From Phytophthora colocasiae (lineage: Eukaryota > Oomycota > Peronosporomycetes > Peronosporales > Peronosporaceae): 64,000 nt of DNA. Shown here piece after piece: positions 33,229 through 43,080 of the stretch. How positions within the stretch are numbered: the first letter of the stretch is position 1; the number at the start of each line of letters is the position of its first letter. The notes under the pieces were generated by a model. The model made no database searches and was not told the DNA's origin. It saw nothing but the letters and a program-made list of their open reading frames with translations. The position numbers were made by a program, and so were the translations under genes. The DNA is taken from assembly GCA_018806915.1 (NCBI GenBank), contig JAGKQI010000088.1:1116001-1180000 (forward strand), read 5' to 3'.

Positions 33229-34260
33229 GCATAACAATCGAAACAGGATGTCCATACTGAAACATGGACAACATGGCCATTACCTGGATGGAATCGAGGC
33301 GTACGGAATCGTAAGCAAGGTGTCAGACTTCCTTCGAAACATCAGCGCGTGGCGACAAGGTAGCAGCATTGTCTTTGAGAACTCGCAGTCGCACAGCCAT
33401 GTCGTTTTGTCGACGTGGTGGGTTCGATCGTCTCGAACGACATTGACACTAGAATCCGAGTCGATAAATTCATAGTTTGCCGCGTTTTCCGGATCCACTG
33501 CGTACTTGTACTCCTCAAACAAAATGTCGGCAACCCACTCAGTTGTTATACCAAGTAGCTGGCTCATCTCCTCTCCGTAGTTGTGATTTATCGTAGTACC
33601 CGGCATCACCCGCGCAGCAAATTCATCTTCCTTGCGACGCTGAAACTTCAACACGACCTCTAAGCACTCACGCATTGAATACGCGCTTTCAATGTCCGCT
33701 TTCAACTTGCCAAAAAAAACTCTCCAGCCTGTTATTTGTGTTGTTACGAAAGTGAAGTAGGTGCATGCGCTCGGCCATAACCCACATATCAGAACTTTGC
33801 ATCCAGTTCTGCTCAAAATATTGCCATAGTGACGGGTCACCGGAACGACCAGCTAGATTCTTAAACTCAGCTGCGTGGTCGTGAAATTCACTTTGCGAAC
33901 GGGAGTATACCATGTTGTGCACGCAAAAATCCATCTGCTTAAGGACATCACTCGGAAATGTACCAAACTTATTATCGTCTCGGATAGTCTTCGACAGCCA
34001 CTTAATCACGTGAAAATGACACAGCAGTACACGACAGTTTGGCATCATCCGCCTAATCACCTCGACCTCCTTCATGTCCTTATCCACGACCACGACCTCT
34101 GTCTTCTCCCAATCGTTGACGGCTTGGAAATGTTCCATAGATTTCACCATGTGCCAATCGGCGTTGCGTTCTATAACCGAATGCTGAACAGGGCCCCACG
34201 GCCAAATTGGTCCATTACCATGAAAGTGCAAAGCTGGTAGTTGTACCTAGTTTGAAAGAT

Positions 34261-34311
34261 AACATGTAAGAAACATGGTAAATACCTGGTAAATACCTGG
34301 GAAATACCTGA
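34261..34311. repeat. 11-bp phased motif, cluster c (intron 2 of the MULE gene)
   Basis: Five units have CATGT, CATGG, CCTGG, CCTGG and CCTGA at 34263, 34274, 34285, 34296 and 34307, all 11 bp apart. On the gene strand the unit reads CAGGTATTTAC, and the splice donor CAG|GTATTT of this intron is the outermost unit. Confidence 0.85.
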
Positions 34312-35282
34312 ATGTCGTACCGGTTAGTTTTGTGTGTGCAGTCAATCAGCAACAACTCGGGAAAACGCTTGTGCATCTTCCGCATATGCTGAGACGAGAT
34401 GGGTATCACCGCGGTTTCACCACGAGCGTTCTCGTTGACAGTTCCTACATTGCCATCCGCTTCCAGCTGGAAGTTAACCAAAAGATCAGCAACTTGATCT
34501 TCGTCTGATAGCTCGGTTCCTATAATTCCATGCACAGTATTAGATGAAACTTATCACATTCAAAATCATTCAAACCCACTAACCTGCTCGCTTGATCTTG
34601 CGAATCATGTTGTGTACATCGTTCATGTTGACACGATGCGGCGAGTTACTCCGAATGTAGTCGTAAACGCGGCTTGCCTTGCTTCCGCCTCGTACCATAA
34701 CCTCCACGTCACTCATTATTGGAGATCCATCCGGAACCTGGCGATTACTTGGATAATTCATGTATATCTCGCCTGTCACTTGGTGGTTGTGGCCATAGAA
34801 CGCGTGCATCACTTCAATATACCACTTGCCATGCTTCCGCTCGACAGCCTGGGCGACAAACCGAAATGGACAGCTCGTGTAGCGAACCCGCTGCACCGGA
34901 CGGCGTCCCGACGTGCGCGCCCGCGGTTTCCATCCATGGGTACAAATGTACACGCGCTTGAACGGATTAAACGACTCGGGGACAACAGGTATATCTGCTT
35001 CTGGCACGCCTTTGAAACGAACCTGTTTCTTCAGTCTGGAGTTATAGAGTTTCGTGTTCACCGTCTCATTGACCACCATAACTGTATTTGTTTGATCCTC
35101 GTACTCTTTTAAGTACTTCTCCAAGCGTTCCCACGAGCGGTGCAATTTCTTCAGCGTGGGTACGTAGTGCATAACATCGTCACGCTCCGAAGAAGATCTT
35201 TTACGAGAGCTGCGCCCACTCGAAGAGCTCTGAGCAGCACCGTCGCTGCCAGCATCATCAGCTTCCCCATCCCCTCCCTCTC

Positions 35283-35462
35283 CTTCCTCCTCCTCCTCCT
35301 CCTCCTCCTCCTCCTCCTCCTCCTCCTCCTCCTCCTCCTCCTCCTCCTCCTCCTCCTCCTCCTCCTCCTCCTCCTCCTCCTCCTCCTCCTCCTCCTCTTC
35401 CTCCTCCTCCTCCTCCTCTTCCCCCTCATTCTCCTCCTCTTCCTCCTCATTCTCCTCCTCGT
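35283..35462. repeat. TCC/CTC trinucleotide microsatellite coding for poly-Glu
   Basis: A nearly pure CTC repeat of roughly 110 bp from about 35287, then interrupted repeats to about 35460, lies inside the first exon of the MULE gene and encodes a Glu run of about 50 residues. The long poly-Leu reading on the other strand is its mirror and not a gene. Confidence 0.9.
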
Positions 35463-35720
35463 CATCCTTTGGGTCACCATCCTCTGCTTCATCAGCATCC
35501 GAAACGTCGTCGCCGTTTGGAGCATCGCTGCCAGCACTTCCAGCATCAACATCTAGAGAAGGTTGGGTATCTGTTGCATTCTCATCAGCAGCGACGTCAC
35601 CCTTGTGATCTTCAGTCTTCGTTGATGCGGCAGCAGCCATCTCCTTCTCCTCCTTCAGCTTTTGCTGTCTCTGGATGTGCGCAGTTTTCCGAGTTCGAGC
35701 CATATCTGGATGTGTTCGTA

Positions 35721-35750
35721 AAACCTGGTCAATACCTGCAAAATACGTGG
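35721..35750. repeat. 11-bp phased motif, cluster d (5' flank of the MULE gene)
   Basis: CCTGG, CCTGC and CGTGG cores at 35724, 35735 and 35746, in steps of 11 bp, each after an A/T-rich AAA or AATA stretch. Confidence 0.8.
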
Positions 35751-36172
35751 CAGATGCATCAGCTCAAAGATTTCAACACGAAGGCTCCCGTGCCAGTATG
35801 CGTGCGTACCCGACTAAAGCGAAGACGAATTGATAGGGAGACGCGTGTGCGGAGAACAAAACGGACTTCAGCCGTGCAGATGCAACCAGATACTCGTTCC
35901 ACACTAGAAATCCACACAAAAGATGAGAATAGAGTCATTCCGTCGTCTATCACTTGTGTACGTACATTCAGCTACCACAGGAGCTTCAGCAGCAGCCACA
36001 GGAGCGTCAGCAGCGGCGGGGGAGGCAGGGTTCTTGCGTCCGCGGCACGTTGAGAAATGAGTGGCGCTGGCTGCGCGCGGGAACGTGCTGGCACGTGCGT
36101 GAAATAAAATGGACGTGTGTGAAAATAATCCGGACGGTATTGTAATTTATCTTCGCCGTTATTTAATTCCAA

Positions 36173-36225
36173 CATGGCCAATACATGCTCCTGAACCTGG
36201 GTTTTACATGCCTAATAAAACATGG
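36173..36225. repeat. 11-bp phased motif, cluster e (right flank of the MULE)
   Basis: CATGG, CATGC, CCTGG, CATGC and CATGG at 36173, 36184, 36196, 36207 and 36221, steps of 11, 12, 11 and 14 bp. The matching left-flank units (30710, 30721, 30732, steps 11 and 11) are in the opposite orientation. Confidence 0.65.
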
Positions 36226-36235
36226 ACAATATATT

Positions 36236-36749
36236 TTTCAAAAATTAAATGGCAACAAGTTGGTGCAAGTGCCGGAATAATTTCTTGTACACGAACTTCA
36301 CTCCAGAAGATGCAACTTGTGCTCCGTAGGCTGTGCTTTGGTTCCACCTACATTATTCTGAGTGCGATAATGATGACAACGAGGGACCACATGGCGGAGC
36401 CATTTCACTAACATTAACTTACGCGCGACGGCAGCACGTAGCGAAGCCAAACTACAGCAGCAGTTCAGACAATGTGCTGTCAGCCATGTGAACTCGTGCT
36501 GTCGCGAGGGTGTGGCGATTCCTGTCGTGCTCGCACGAGGAAACGCTCAGCTTCGTGGCGAGCGGTTTCATATTGCAACCAAGCATACCGCTGGACGCAT
36601 AAGACGTTTCAGGAAGCAGAGGCAACAGCGAGTTTACGGCTACGATGGTGGCGTGGGCGATTGCGTCACGCAATACAGGCTCCAGGTCTGAGGTAGCTGT
36701 CAACTTGAGTCCAGCAGCTACAGTAGCGGCGTCTTGAATCCCCGTCCCC
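36236..36749. other. Gap between the MULE and Harbinger elements
   Basis: About 500 bp. Short open stretches on both strands give no recognisable protein. The outer end of the MULE probably lies in the left part, but I could not place it. Confidence 0.4.
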
Positions 36750-36822
36750 AGTAGTGGTAGTCAAAGTTGGATACAAGAGCTCTTTCCAAGAGCTGAAAAG
36801 GCACCCCATGTCCTCTCATTGG

Positions 36823-37367
36823 TCAAAAATCTCTTGCAATCCAAGAGATCTCACCCGAGCCTTTTTCTTCCAAGAGATCTCTTGGATTGCAAGAGACAAT
36901 TAGTGCGATGATAGCGTAGGAACTCTTTTGCGAGAAGAAATCTTCGCCATGGTCCTCAGGCCGCTGGGATAAAGGAAACAAAGTGCCGTCAATGAGGCCG
37001 ATACAATTCGGCAGCTCAGACACCTGCTTAATCCTCTCTGCCATCTCACGACGCTCTCGCAATCCAGGCCAACAGATTACATCCGATTTTAATCGCATCG
37101 ATGCCCCCACGACACGTTTAGCCGTCAGCGCGTGACGTAGCGTCGAGAACCCAGCACCAGATACAGCGACGAGTAGCTTATGTCTATGTCTTCGTCACTT
37201 GACTCGTCATCACTCGACGCCTCGCTGTCCGCACTGAGACGGAGGTGATTCCCCCATGCGAGGAGCAGTCCTGACAAGAGCACCTTCTTCCTGCTTAGCG
37301 TGGGCACCTTTGGATTTTGATGAACAGTCGTGAGTCCAAGGCTCCAAGAACTTGCAAAGGTAGTCAA
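36823..37367 (-). pseudogene. Harbinger DDE transposase fragment
   Basis: Two minus-strand pieces in different frames (about 37367-37125 and 37110-36823) read like the N-terminal linker (SSDDESSDEDIDISYSS) and the start of the DDE_Tnp_4 core. The best block is NCIGLIDGTLFPLSQRP followed by SYAI-ALIV, where the first catalytic Asp sits in GLIDGT. The protein then runs into a foldback sequence and ends; the rest of the catalytic domain is missing. Confidence 0.75.
36830..36896. repeat. Perfect 23-bp foldback inside the Harbinger fragment
   Basis: Arms at 36830-36852 and 36874-36896 are exact inverse copies (core CTTGCAATCCAAGAGATCT), separated by 21 bases. The foldback interrupts the transposase reading right after the SYAI-ALIV motif. 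Confidence 0.85.
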
Positions 37368-37454
37368 AGTACGTGAGCGTTGATTGGCAGATAGTCTGTG
37401 AGCTCAACTCTTGGAATGAGCTCTTGTATCCAACTTTGACTACCACTAGTGTTA

Positions 37455-37881
37455 TGTTGCGCCCGATCTCCACTGGGGAGACCAGGCGCAGAGGAGAACC
37501 CTCTGTGGAGTCAGCTGTGTCGGTAGGCAACCGACACATCTGATCTCCAGATGGGTTCAGTGGCTACTGAGCCAACAGATTTGTATTTGAGTTAATTAAG
37601 GCTATAGTTTAGCTAAGGTTAATCAAGTGACGATACAGTCTGTGGTCAGTTGACAAGTACGTAGCCAAGCTGTGATTGGCTAGTACCGTCTCTCTGGAGA
37701 GAGGCACCATTTGTGCGATGAGGAACCGGAGGCAAGAGGGAGAGGATTCATTCCTCTCACAACCGCTTTTGCTTCGGACTGAGCACGTTCGTAAGGATAG
37801 CATAAGTTAGCGGTAGAGAGAGATAAAACCAATAAAGACAGTTGATTAAAGACATTCTCTTAGCGTTTATTCACTTTAACA
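37455..37881 (+). repeat. 5' LTR of the Copia element (427 bp)
   Basis: Matches 42415-42841 except at two C/T positions. It holds TGATTGGC (inverse CCAAT) at 37673-37680 and TTCATTCC, an exact initiator-pattern match, at 37747-37754, which together look like a promoter. Confidence 0.93.
37673..37754 (+). promoter_or_regulatory. Candidate LTR promoter (inverse CCAAT box plus initiator)
   Basis: TGATTGGC at 37673-37680 and TTCATTCC at 37747-37754, 74 bp apart, upstream of gag. TTCATTCC with the following CTCACAACC resembles oomycete start sites. Confidence 0.45.
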
Positions 37882-37900
37882 TTTCAAGTGAGAGTGCCAA

Positions 37901-40900
37901 GTGATGACCAGCAACGCAGCCAGCAACGCCTTCGACAGGCTCGTCTTCCCGAGCGACCCGAAGCAATTCGGTGTCTGGAAGGATTTGATCATCGGTCATC
38001 TGCGCCAGAAAAGTGCTGCGCAACGACGTGACGCAGTGGTCAAGGGGCAAGACGAGCCAGCTTTCGCGTACGAGACGCTACTGCAGAGGCAGTGCATTGT
38101 GCCAACGCTCCGAGACGGGTGCGACGAGGCAACGATTCGGGCCAACAAGTGGCAGCAAGTTGTGCTGACCGACCAGGATGCCTACATCCGGTCGATGTTA
38201 AGTCAGACGCTACCAAGGTCGTACCTTGAGGCGCTGCGCGTCTCTTTCAACGAAGAGAGTCTGCCAGCCGCGTGGGCACGACTGGAGACAACGTTCGGCA
38301 AATCCAACGCGCAAGGAATGGCCACTCTGATTACAGAGTTCGACAAAGCTTTGTCGATGGATTTCAGCTCCGTGGGTGAGCTGATCCAGCGCGTCAAGGA
38401 GGCGCGTAATCGGGTCAATCGCCAGTCGCGTGAAACCCTGGGCAATCTGACGATGATCCCCAACCAGTTTGCGGCCATGAAGGTCCTGGCTCTGTTTCCA
38501 AGCCAGTATTGGGGTAATCAAGTCGACTACAGCGCTCAAGGCTTCTGCCTTGACAAAGTCGAGGCCATGCTACGCAACGTGTTCATGAACAAGAGCAGTA
38601 GCGAGATTCAAGCGATGACTTCAATGTCGGCAGTACCGGTTCATCACGTAAAAAAAACCGGGCCAGCTTGGGCAAGCGCAAGATTCCAAAGAGCGATGAG
38701 TGCTTCTACTGCGATGGAAGGTACAATCGCAACGACAGGCCACACAGGAGGGTGGACTGTCCTGCGAAGCAACGTGACGAAGCCAGGGGCTGTCACCGAT
38801 CCAACATCTTCCAGAAGGCCAAGGAAATCGGTGTTGCTCATGCGAAGAGCAAAAAGGGCGGATCGAAAAAGAAAGTCCGAGTGGAGATTCCGGTGGACGC
38901 GGCTTTCGTCAAGCCGTCCAGCAAGCCAACGCCTGTTGCTGCGGCACGTGCAGAAGATCCACTGTGGAACATGCTGACACCGGAACAAGCCAAGGCCGAC
39001 ATTGATGCGCTGATGGCATCTCCACCCCCAACCCCAGGATCGCCTGTGGTATCGGATACGCCGATGAGTGACGACGACGACGTCGATGACTTCGAACCGA
39101 AGAAGGTACCGGTGCTTACCGGAAAAGTCTCGGAAGCTTCCAGCAGCATCCAGAAGGCGTCTACCGACATCGAGAAGACGGTAAGAGCTTTGTACCCACA
39201 ACTGATTGAACGAACAATTACTGACGTATCGTGTTGTGATTGGGTGTTAGACTCCGGCTGCGGCTACGGATTAACGGCCGACGAGTCGCTGTTTGTGCGC
39301 AAACAGCCAAGCCAAACGTTTAGTTTTACGTTCGGAGAAGGGAGTAAAAAGGAAAGGTTATCAAATTGTTGAGAGTGCAAATGGACAGTACAAGTTTGTA
39401 CTGTGGAAGCGTAAGCTAGCATTTGTGGCTATTGCTGTGAATGGAGCTTACTATGTACAAGGTCGTACACTTAGAGACAGACAGATATACTGTGCAGCAG
39501 TAAAGACAAGACCTGTGCAGCCGCTAAGAATGGCAGGTTGTACACAGGTCAAGACTGCTTTGACTGAGTGGCATGTCAGACTGGGACATCTAAACAGAGA
39601 CAAGTTGATCGATGTGATGAGTAGCAACCTGATACCAGGGCTCCCTAGTTACAGCAGGACTGCGCTCACAAAAGTTCCATTCTTCTGTCACACATGCACA
39701 GAGATGAAGATGCGGAGGATGAGCTACAGGAACATGGTGGGCACGAGAGACAATCGTCCCATAAGTACTATCCACATGGACACGAACGGTCCTATCAAAA
39801 AGCTCGGAGTATACGGAGCAGTTGGCTCTATCCGATACTTCCTCAGTATCATTGACGATCATACATCGTGGCGATGGACATTTGTCCTTCGCAAGAAAAC
39901 GGAGGTGCAGGTCAAAGTAAAAGAACTGTTGACACGTTTAGAACGAGATGGAAAGTTTACAATAACACGCATCAGATCCGATGGCGGGACGGAGTTTGTG
40001 AACGAAGCACTTAAAACGTATTGCACAAGCAAAGGAATCAGCTTTCAAACATCAAATCCATACAGTCCAGAGGAAAATGGAGCAGCTGAGAGAGACCACC
40101 AAACCAAGATGGGAAAGGTACGGTGCGCTCTAAAAGATGCAGACATGCCGGCTAAGTGGTGGCCAGAGGCACTCAAATACATGACGTATGTGCAGAATTG
40201 CACGCCGATGAGTCGCCTAAAGAACCGAACACCGTATGAATTAGTGAAAGGAACACACCCGGATGCAAGAACGCTCCAAGTATGGGGATGTGTCTGCTTT
40301 GCATACGTGCCAGAAGCTATCCGAAAAGACAAGAAGTTGTCGGCACGAGCCATAAAGTGCAGATTCTTGGGAATCGCCGAAGACACAAAAGGGTTTCGAC
40401 TTCTGGATGTGCACAACAACAAGTTTATGGTCGCTAGATCAGTGACATTTGACACAGAAAATGCATCAGGAATCATCCTAAGATCCTTAGGAAAGGATCC
40501 AGATAAGTTGACGGATGCTGAGTTGGAAGAGATCGACTCTCTAGATCAAATGTCAACAACGGAGGAAGTCACTTCCAAAGTTCCTGTCGCCGAGCAAGGC
40601 ACGGAAAAGTTGTCCAAAGCAGTGGGAGTCAAGCGCAAATCAGCGACAACTACTGAAGCAGTGGGAGTTCCTCGCGAATCACAGAGAGCAAAGAGAGCTC
40701 CTATGGAGGCATCAACGAAGCCACAAAGGACAAGGAAACGTCCAGAACGATACGAAGACTATAAGTGTTTTCAAACCCACATTGATAAGGAAATTGCTGT
40801 AGACCAGCTAAGCAATCATGTAGCAGTACCTAGAAGTCTAAAAGAAGCTCTGACTGGCGCACAAAGAAAACAGTGGCGCCAAGCGCTAGACTTAGAGTAC

Positions 40901-42408
40901 GAATCGCTGCTAGAAAATGGCACGTGGAAGCTGACACGCTTACCACCAGGCCAAAAGGCACTGCCATGCCATTGGGTCCTCGCGGTAAAGTACAACGCGG
41001 ATGGAACAATCGAACGCTTTAAAGCACGACTTGTAGCACAAGGAAATCACCAAGAATACGGTGTGGACTGCGATGATGTATACGCACCTGTGGCGCGGTT
41101 TGAATCACTCCGGCTAGTTCTGGCTATTGGGACGATCTTGGATTGTCACATTCATCAAATGGATGTTAGCACTGCATTCCTCAATGGATCGATGGAAGGC
41201 GAACAGCGGGTGTTCATGCATCAACCTCCGGGCTACAGACAGGCTAGACATGAAGGACTAGTGTGTGAGCTAAGAAAGAGCATTTATGGGCTGAAGCAAG
41301 CGCCAAAGATATGGTACAGAGTCTTGCACAAGTTTTTCATGAGCTTAGGTTTTGTCCGATGCAACAAGGAGTATTGCATCTATGTCCAAAAAGTGGGAGA
41401 ACATTGGATAATTGTGGTGGTCTATGTTGATGACCTTACCATCATGTCTCGTGACATGAGTTTGATCTACCAGTTATAGAAAGATCTATCTTCGAGATTC
41501 AAGATGAAAGATCTCGGAGACATACACTACATCCTGAAGATGGAGGTCCGTAGAAATCGTGCACAGCGAAAGATGACCATTTCACAGCACAAGTATGTAA
41601 CCGAACTCTTGAAAAGTTCAACATGGAGGACTGTACTCCAGTATCTACTCCACAACTCAGAGGAGTTGAACTAGTAGCAGAGACAGAAATGACAGCTAAA
41701 GAAATAGCTGATCAGAAATTTGATTTCCGAGGGCTTGTCGGGTCTCTGCAGTATCTAGTGAGAGGAACTAGACCAGACATTGCCAACGCAGTGAGAGAAC
41801 TAAGTAAGTTTCTATCGTGTTACAACCACACACACTGGGAGGCAGCACGGAGAGTGCTCAAATACTTGAAAGGGACGTCAACGTACGGTCTCCTTCTTGA
41901 TGGGAATTCGAGAACGGTGACGTATGAAGTGTACACAGACGCAAGCTTCGCGTGTCAACCCAAAGAACGTAAGTCGATTACTGGGTATGTGATCACTATG
42001 GCTGGAACCAGTATTTCATGGTGTAGCAGTAAGCAGGCATCAGTTTCTCTTTCGACAGCTGAGGCTGAACTAATTGCCCTAAGTGAAGGAGCAAAGGAGA
42101 GCGAGTGGTTATGGTATCTGCTGAGAGAAATGGGATTTCCTCAAACGCAACCAGTGCAAGTATGGTGCGATAGCAAGTCGGCCATAAGCACAGTAAAGAA
42201 TGCAGGAAATCACAAAGCAACAAAGCACATACAAATACGATATTTGTTTACAAGAGATTTAGTAGAGGAAGGAAGGTTAGATGTACATTACTGTCGGACC
42301 GATGACATGGCTGCAGACATCTTAACTAAAGCTCTACCAACAGGACAGTTTGCAAAGCTTCGCGAACTCATTGGAGTCAAAGACCTAAAGACTACCATCG
42401 ACACTTAG
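37901..42408 (+). pseudogene. Copia gag-pol reading region, with frame changes and a stop
   Basis: Gag starts at the ATG at 37901. Further on come a zinc-knuckle-like CFYCDGRY..HRRVDC near 38697-38760, the protease motif DSG at about 39250, the integrase HHCC finger at 39570-39710 and core to about 40290, reverse transcriptase at 40960-41460 with YVDD near 41422, and RNase H to about 42340. Frame changes: -1 at an A-run at 38650-38657; +1 near 39345-39355; a TAG stop at 41477-41479; and one base lacking near 41610 (TTGAAAAG). The first may be programmed; the other three look like damage. So this young copy is probably not autonomous, unless some breaks are assembly errors. Confidence 0.9.
38650..38656 (+). 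promoter_or_regulatory. Candidate -1 ribosomal frameshift site (A_AAA_AAA)
   Basis: In the gag frame the codons are GTA AAA AAA ACC, which gives the canonical slippery heptamer A_AAA_AAA. A -1 slip here moves exactly into the frame that carries the zinc knuckle and protease. Confidence 0.4.
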
Positions 42409-42414
42409 TGGGAG

Positions 42415-42841
42415 TGTTGCGCCTGATCTCCACTGGGGAGACCAGGCGCAGAGGAGAACCCTCTGTGGAGTCAGCTGTGTCGGTAGGCAACCGACACATC
42501 TGATCTCCAGATGGGTTCAGTGGCTACTGAGCCAACAGATTTGTATTTGAGTTAATTAAGGCTATAGTTTAGCTAAGGTTAATCAAGTGACGATACAGTC
42601 TGTGGTCAGTTGACAAGTACGTAGCCAAGCTGTGATTGGCTAGTACCGTCTCTCTGGAGAGAGGCACCATTTGTGCGATGAGGAACCGGAGGCAAGAGGG
42701 AGAGGATTCATTCCTCTCACAACCGCTTTTGCTTCGGACTGAGCACGTTCGTAAGGATAGCATAAGTTAGCGGTAGAGAGAGATAAAATCAATAAAGACA
42801 GTTGATTAAAGACATTCTCTTAGCGTTTATTCACTTTAACA
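42415..42841 (+). repeat. 3' LTR of the Copia element (427 bp)
   Basis: Matches the 5' LTR over its full length with two transitions; same CCAAT-type box at 42633-42640. The TGTTA target duplication follows at once. Confidence 0.93.
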
Positions 42842-42846
42842 TGTTA

Positions 42847-43078
42847 GCTTCAGCATGCGGCCAAGCAGGACCTGCTTCTGCGCGCGCATGTCGCCGGCCG
42901 GCGCGATCAAGCTTGCCTCCACCAGTCAACTTAGCTTCAGATGTTGCGCTCGGTGGCTCCGCGAGCCAAAGGTGTCTGCTCCGACTGGCGCCGTCGCCAG
43001 CGGCAGCAGATCTCTCGTCGACAGCACGCTGACGTACGCCCGCAGCTGGGTAGACTGCCATCGCCTTGGCATTGGCAC
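42847..43078. other. GC-rich host-like DNA between the Copia element and MITE 2
   Basis: About 230 bp with higher GC than its neighbours. Open in several frames but without a recognisable protein. Confidence 0.4.
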
Positions 43079-43080
43079 TA

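Larger units (their letters stand above)
31556..35703 (-). pseudogene. MULE transposase-SWIM-Ulp1 protease fusion gene, one frameshift
   Basis: Four exons joined by eye: 34584-35703, 34308-34519, 33284-34246 and 31556-33176. Order of parts: an acidic poly-Glu N-terminus; a FAR1/FLYWCH-like DNA-binding part (CTHGWKPR, CPFRFVAQ); the MULE catalytic core with first Asp in LLLIDCTHKTNRYDIQ, second Asp in VVVDKDMKEV, CHFHVIKW, and NNTNNRLESFF; a SWIM finger (CDCEFSKTMLLPCRHAL); and a C-terminal Ulp1/C48 cysteine protease with SVHWACIVMDH (His), GYDSLD (Asp) and DSDNCGLFVC (Cys). The only break is an 8-T run at 33713-33720 on the gene strand. With seven T the exons total 3,915 nt, an exact multiple of three (1,304 aa). 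Ulp1-carrying MULEs are known in plants and protists. Confidence 0.85.
30650..36235 (-). mobile_element. Mutator-like element (MULE) with transposase-Ulp1 gene; ends not resolved
   Basis: The core is one minus-strand gene (31556-35703) for a MULE transposase joined to a Ulp1-type protease. On each side the flanks share an inverted motif: ATATTGCCCATGTTTT at 30650-30665 on the plus strand and AAAACATGGACAATAT at 36216-36231, one mismatch. Both flanks also carry 11-bp phased CATGG/CCTGG units in opposite orientation. These look like subterminal inverted repeats, so the element runs at least from about 30650 to 36235. I could not find the outer termini or the expected 9-11 bp target duplication. 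A MITE (30739-31161) is nested in its left part. Confidence 0.7.
36753..37447 (-). mobile_element. PIF/Harbinger-type element, internally deleted (695 bp)
   Basis: The ends are inverted copies starting AGTGGTAGTCAAAGTTGG and continuing to GATACAAGAGCTC, about 40 bp with one gap. AGT lies on both sides (36750-36752, 37448-37450), which would fit a 3-bp target duplication, though the ends are partly palindromic there. Inside is only a piece of a Harbinger DDE transposase on the minus strand. The right end abuts the target duplication of the Copia element. Confidence 0.75.
37455..42841 (+). mobile_element. Ty1/Copia LTR retrotransposon, complete with target duplication
   Basis: Both LTRs are 427 bp, begin TGTTGCGCC and end TTTAACA. 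By eye they differ at only two positions, both C/T. TGTTA flanks the element at 37450-37454 and 42842-42846. A single gag-pol reading region lies between. Domain order protease, integrase, reverse transcriptase, RNase H is that of Copia. The bases after the 5' LTR (TTTCAAGTGAGAG) do not show the usual TGG-starting primer-binding site. A short purine tract (GTGGGAG) precedes the 3' LTR. Confidence 0.95.

Noticed and set aside
34263..34311. The 11-bp repeats as a CRISPR array
   Set aside because: Units are far too short, there are no unique spacers, and the host is a eukaryote.
35140..35556. Long plus-strand poly-Leu reading frame
   Set aside because: It is the mirror of the CTC microsatellite that codes for poly-Glu in the MULE gene on the other strand.
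30600..36270. Near-identical ATGGCAAC words at both outer flanks as MULE termini
   Set aside because: They are in the same orientation and the match does not extend, so they cannot be terminal inverted repeats.
37609..37803. Minus-strand 64-codon frame found twice (also at 42569-42763)
   Set aside because: Both copies lie in the two LTRs of the Copia element, so they are duplicates of non-coding DNA, not a gene family.
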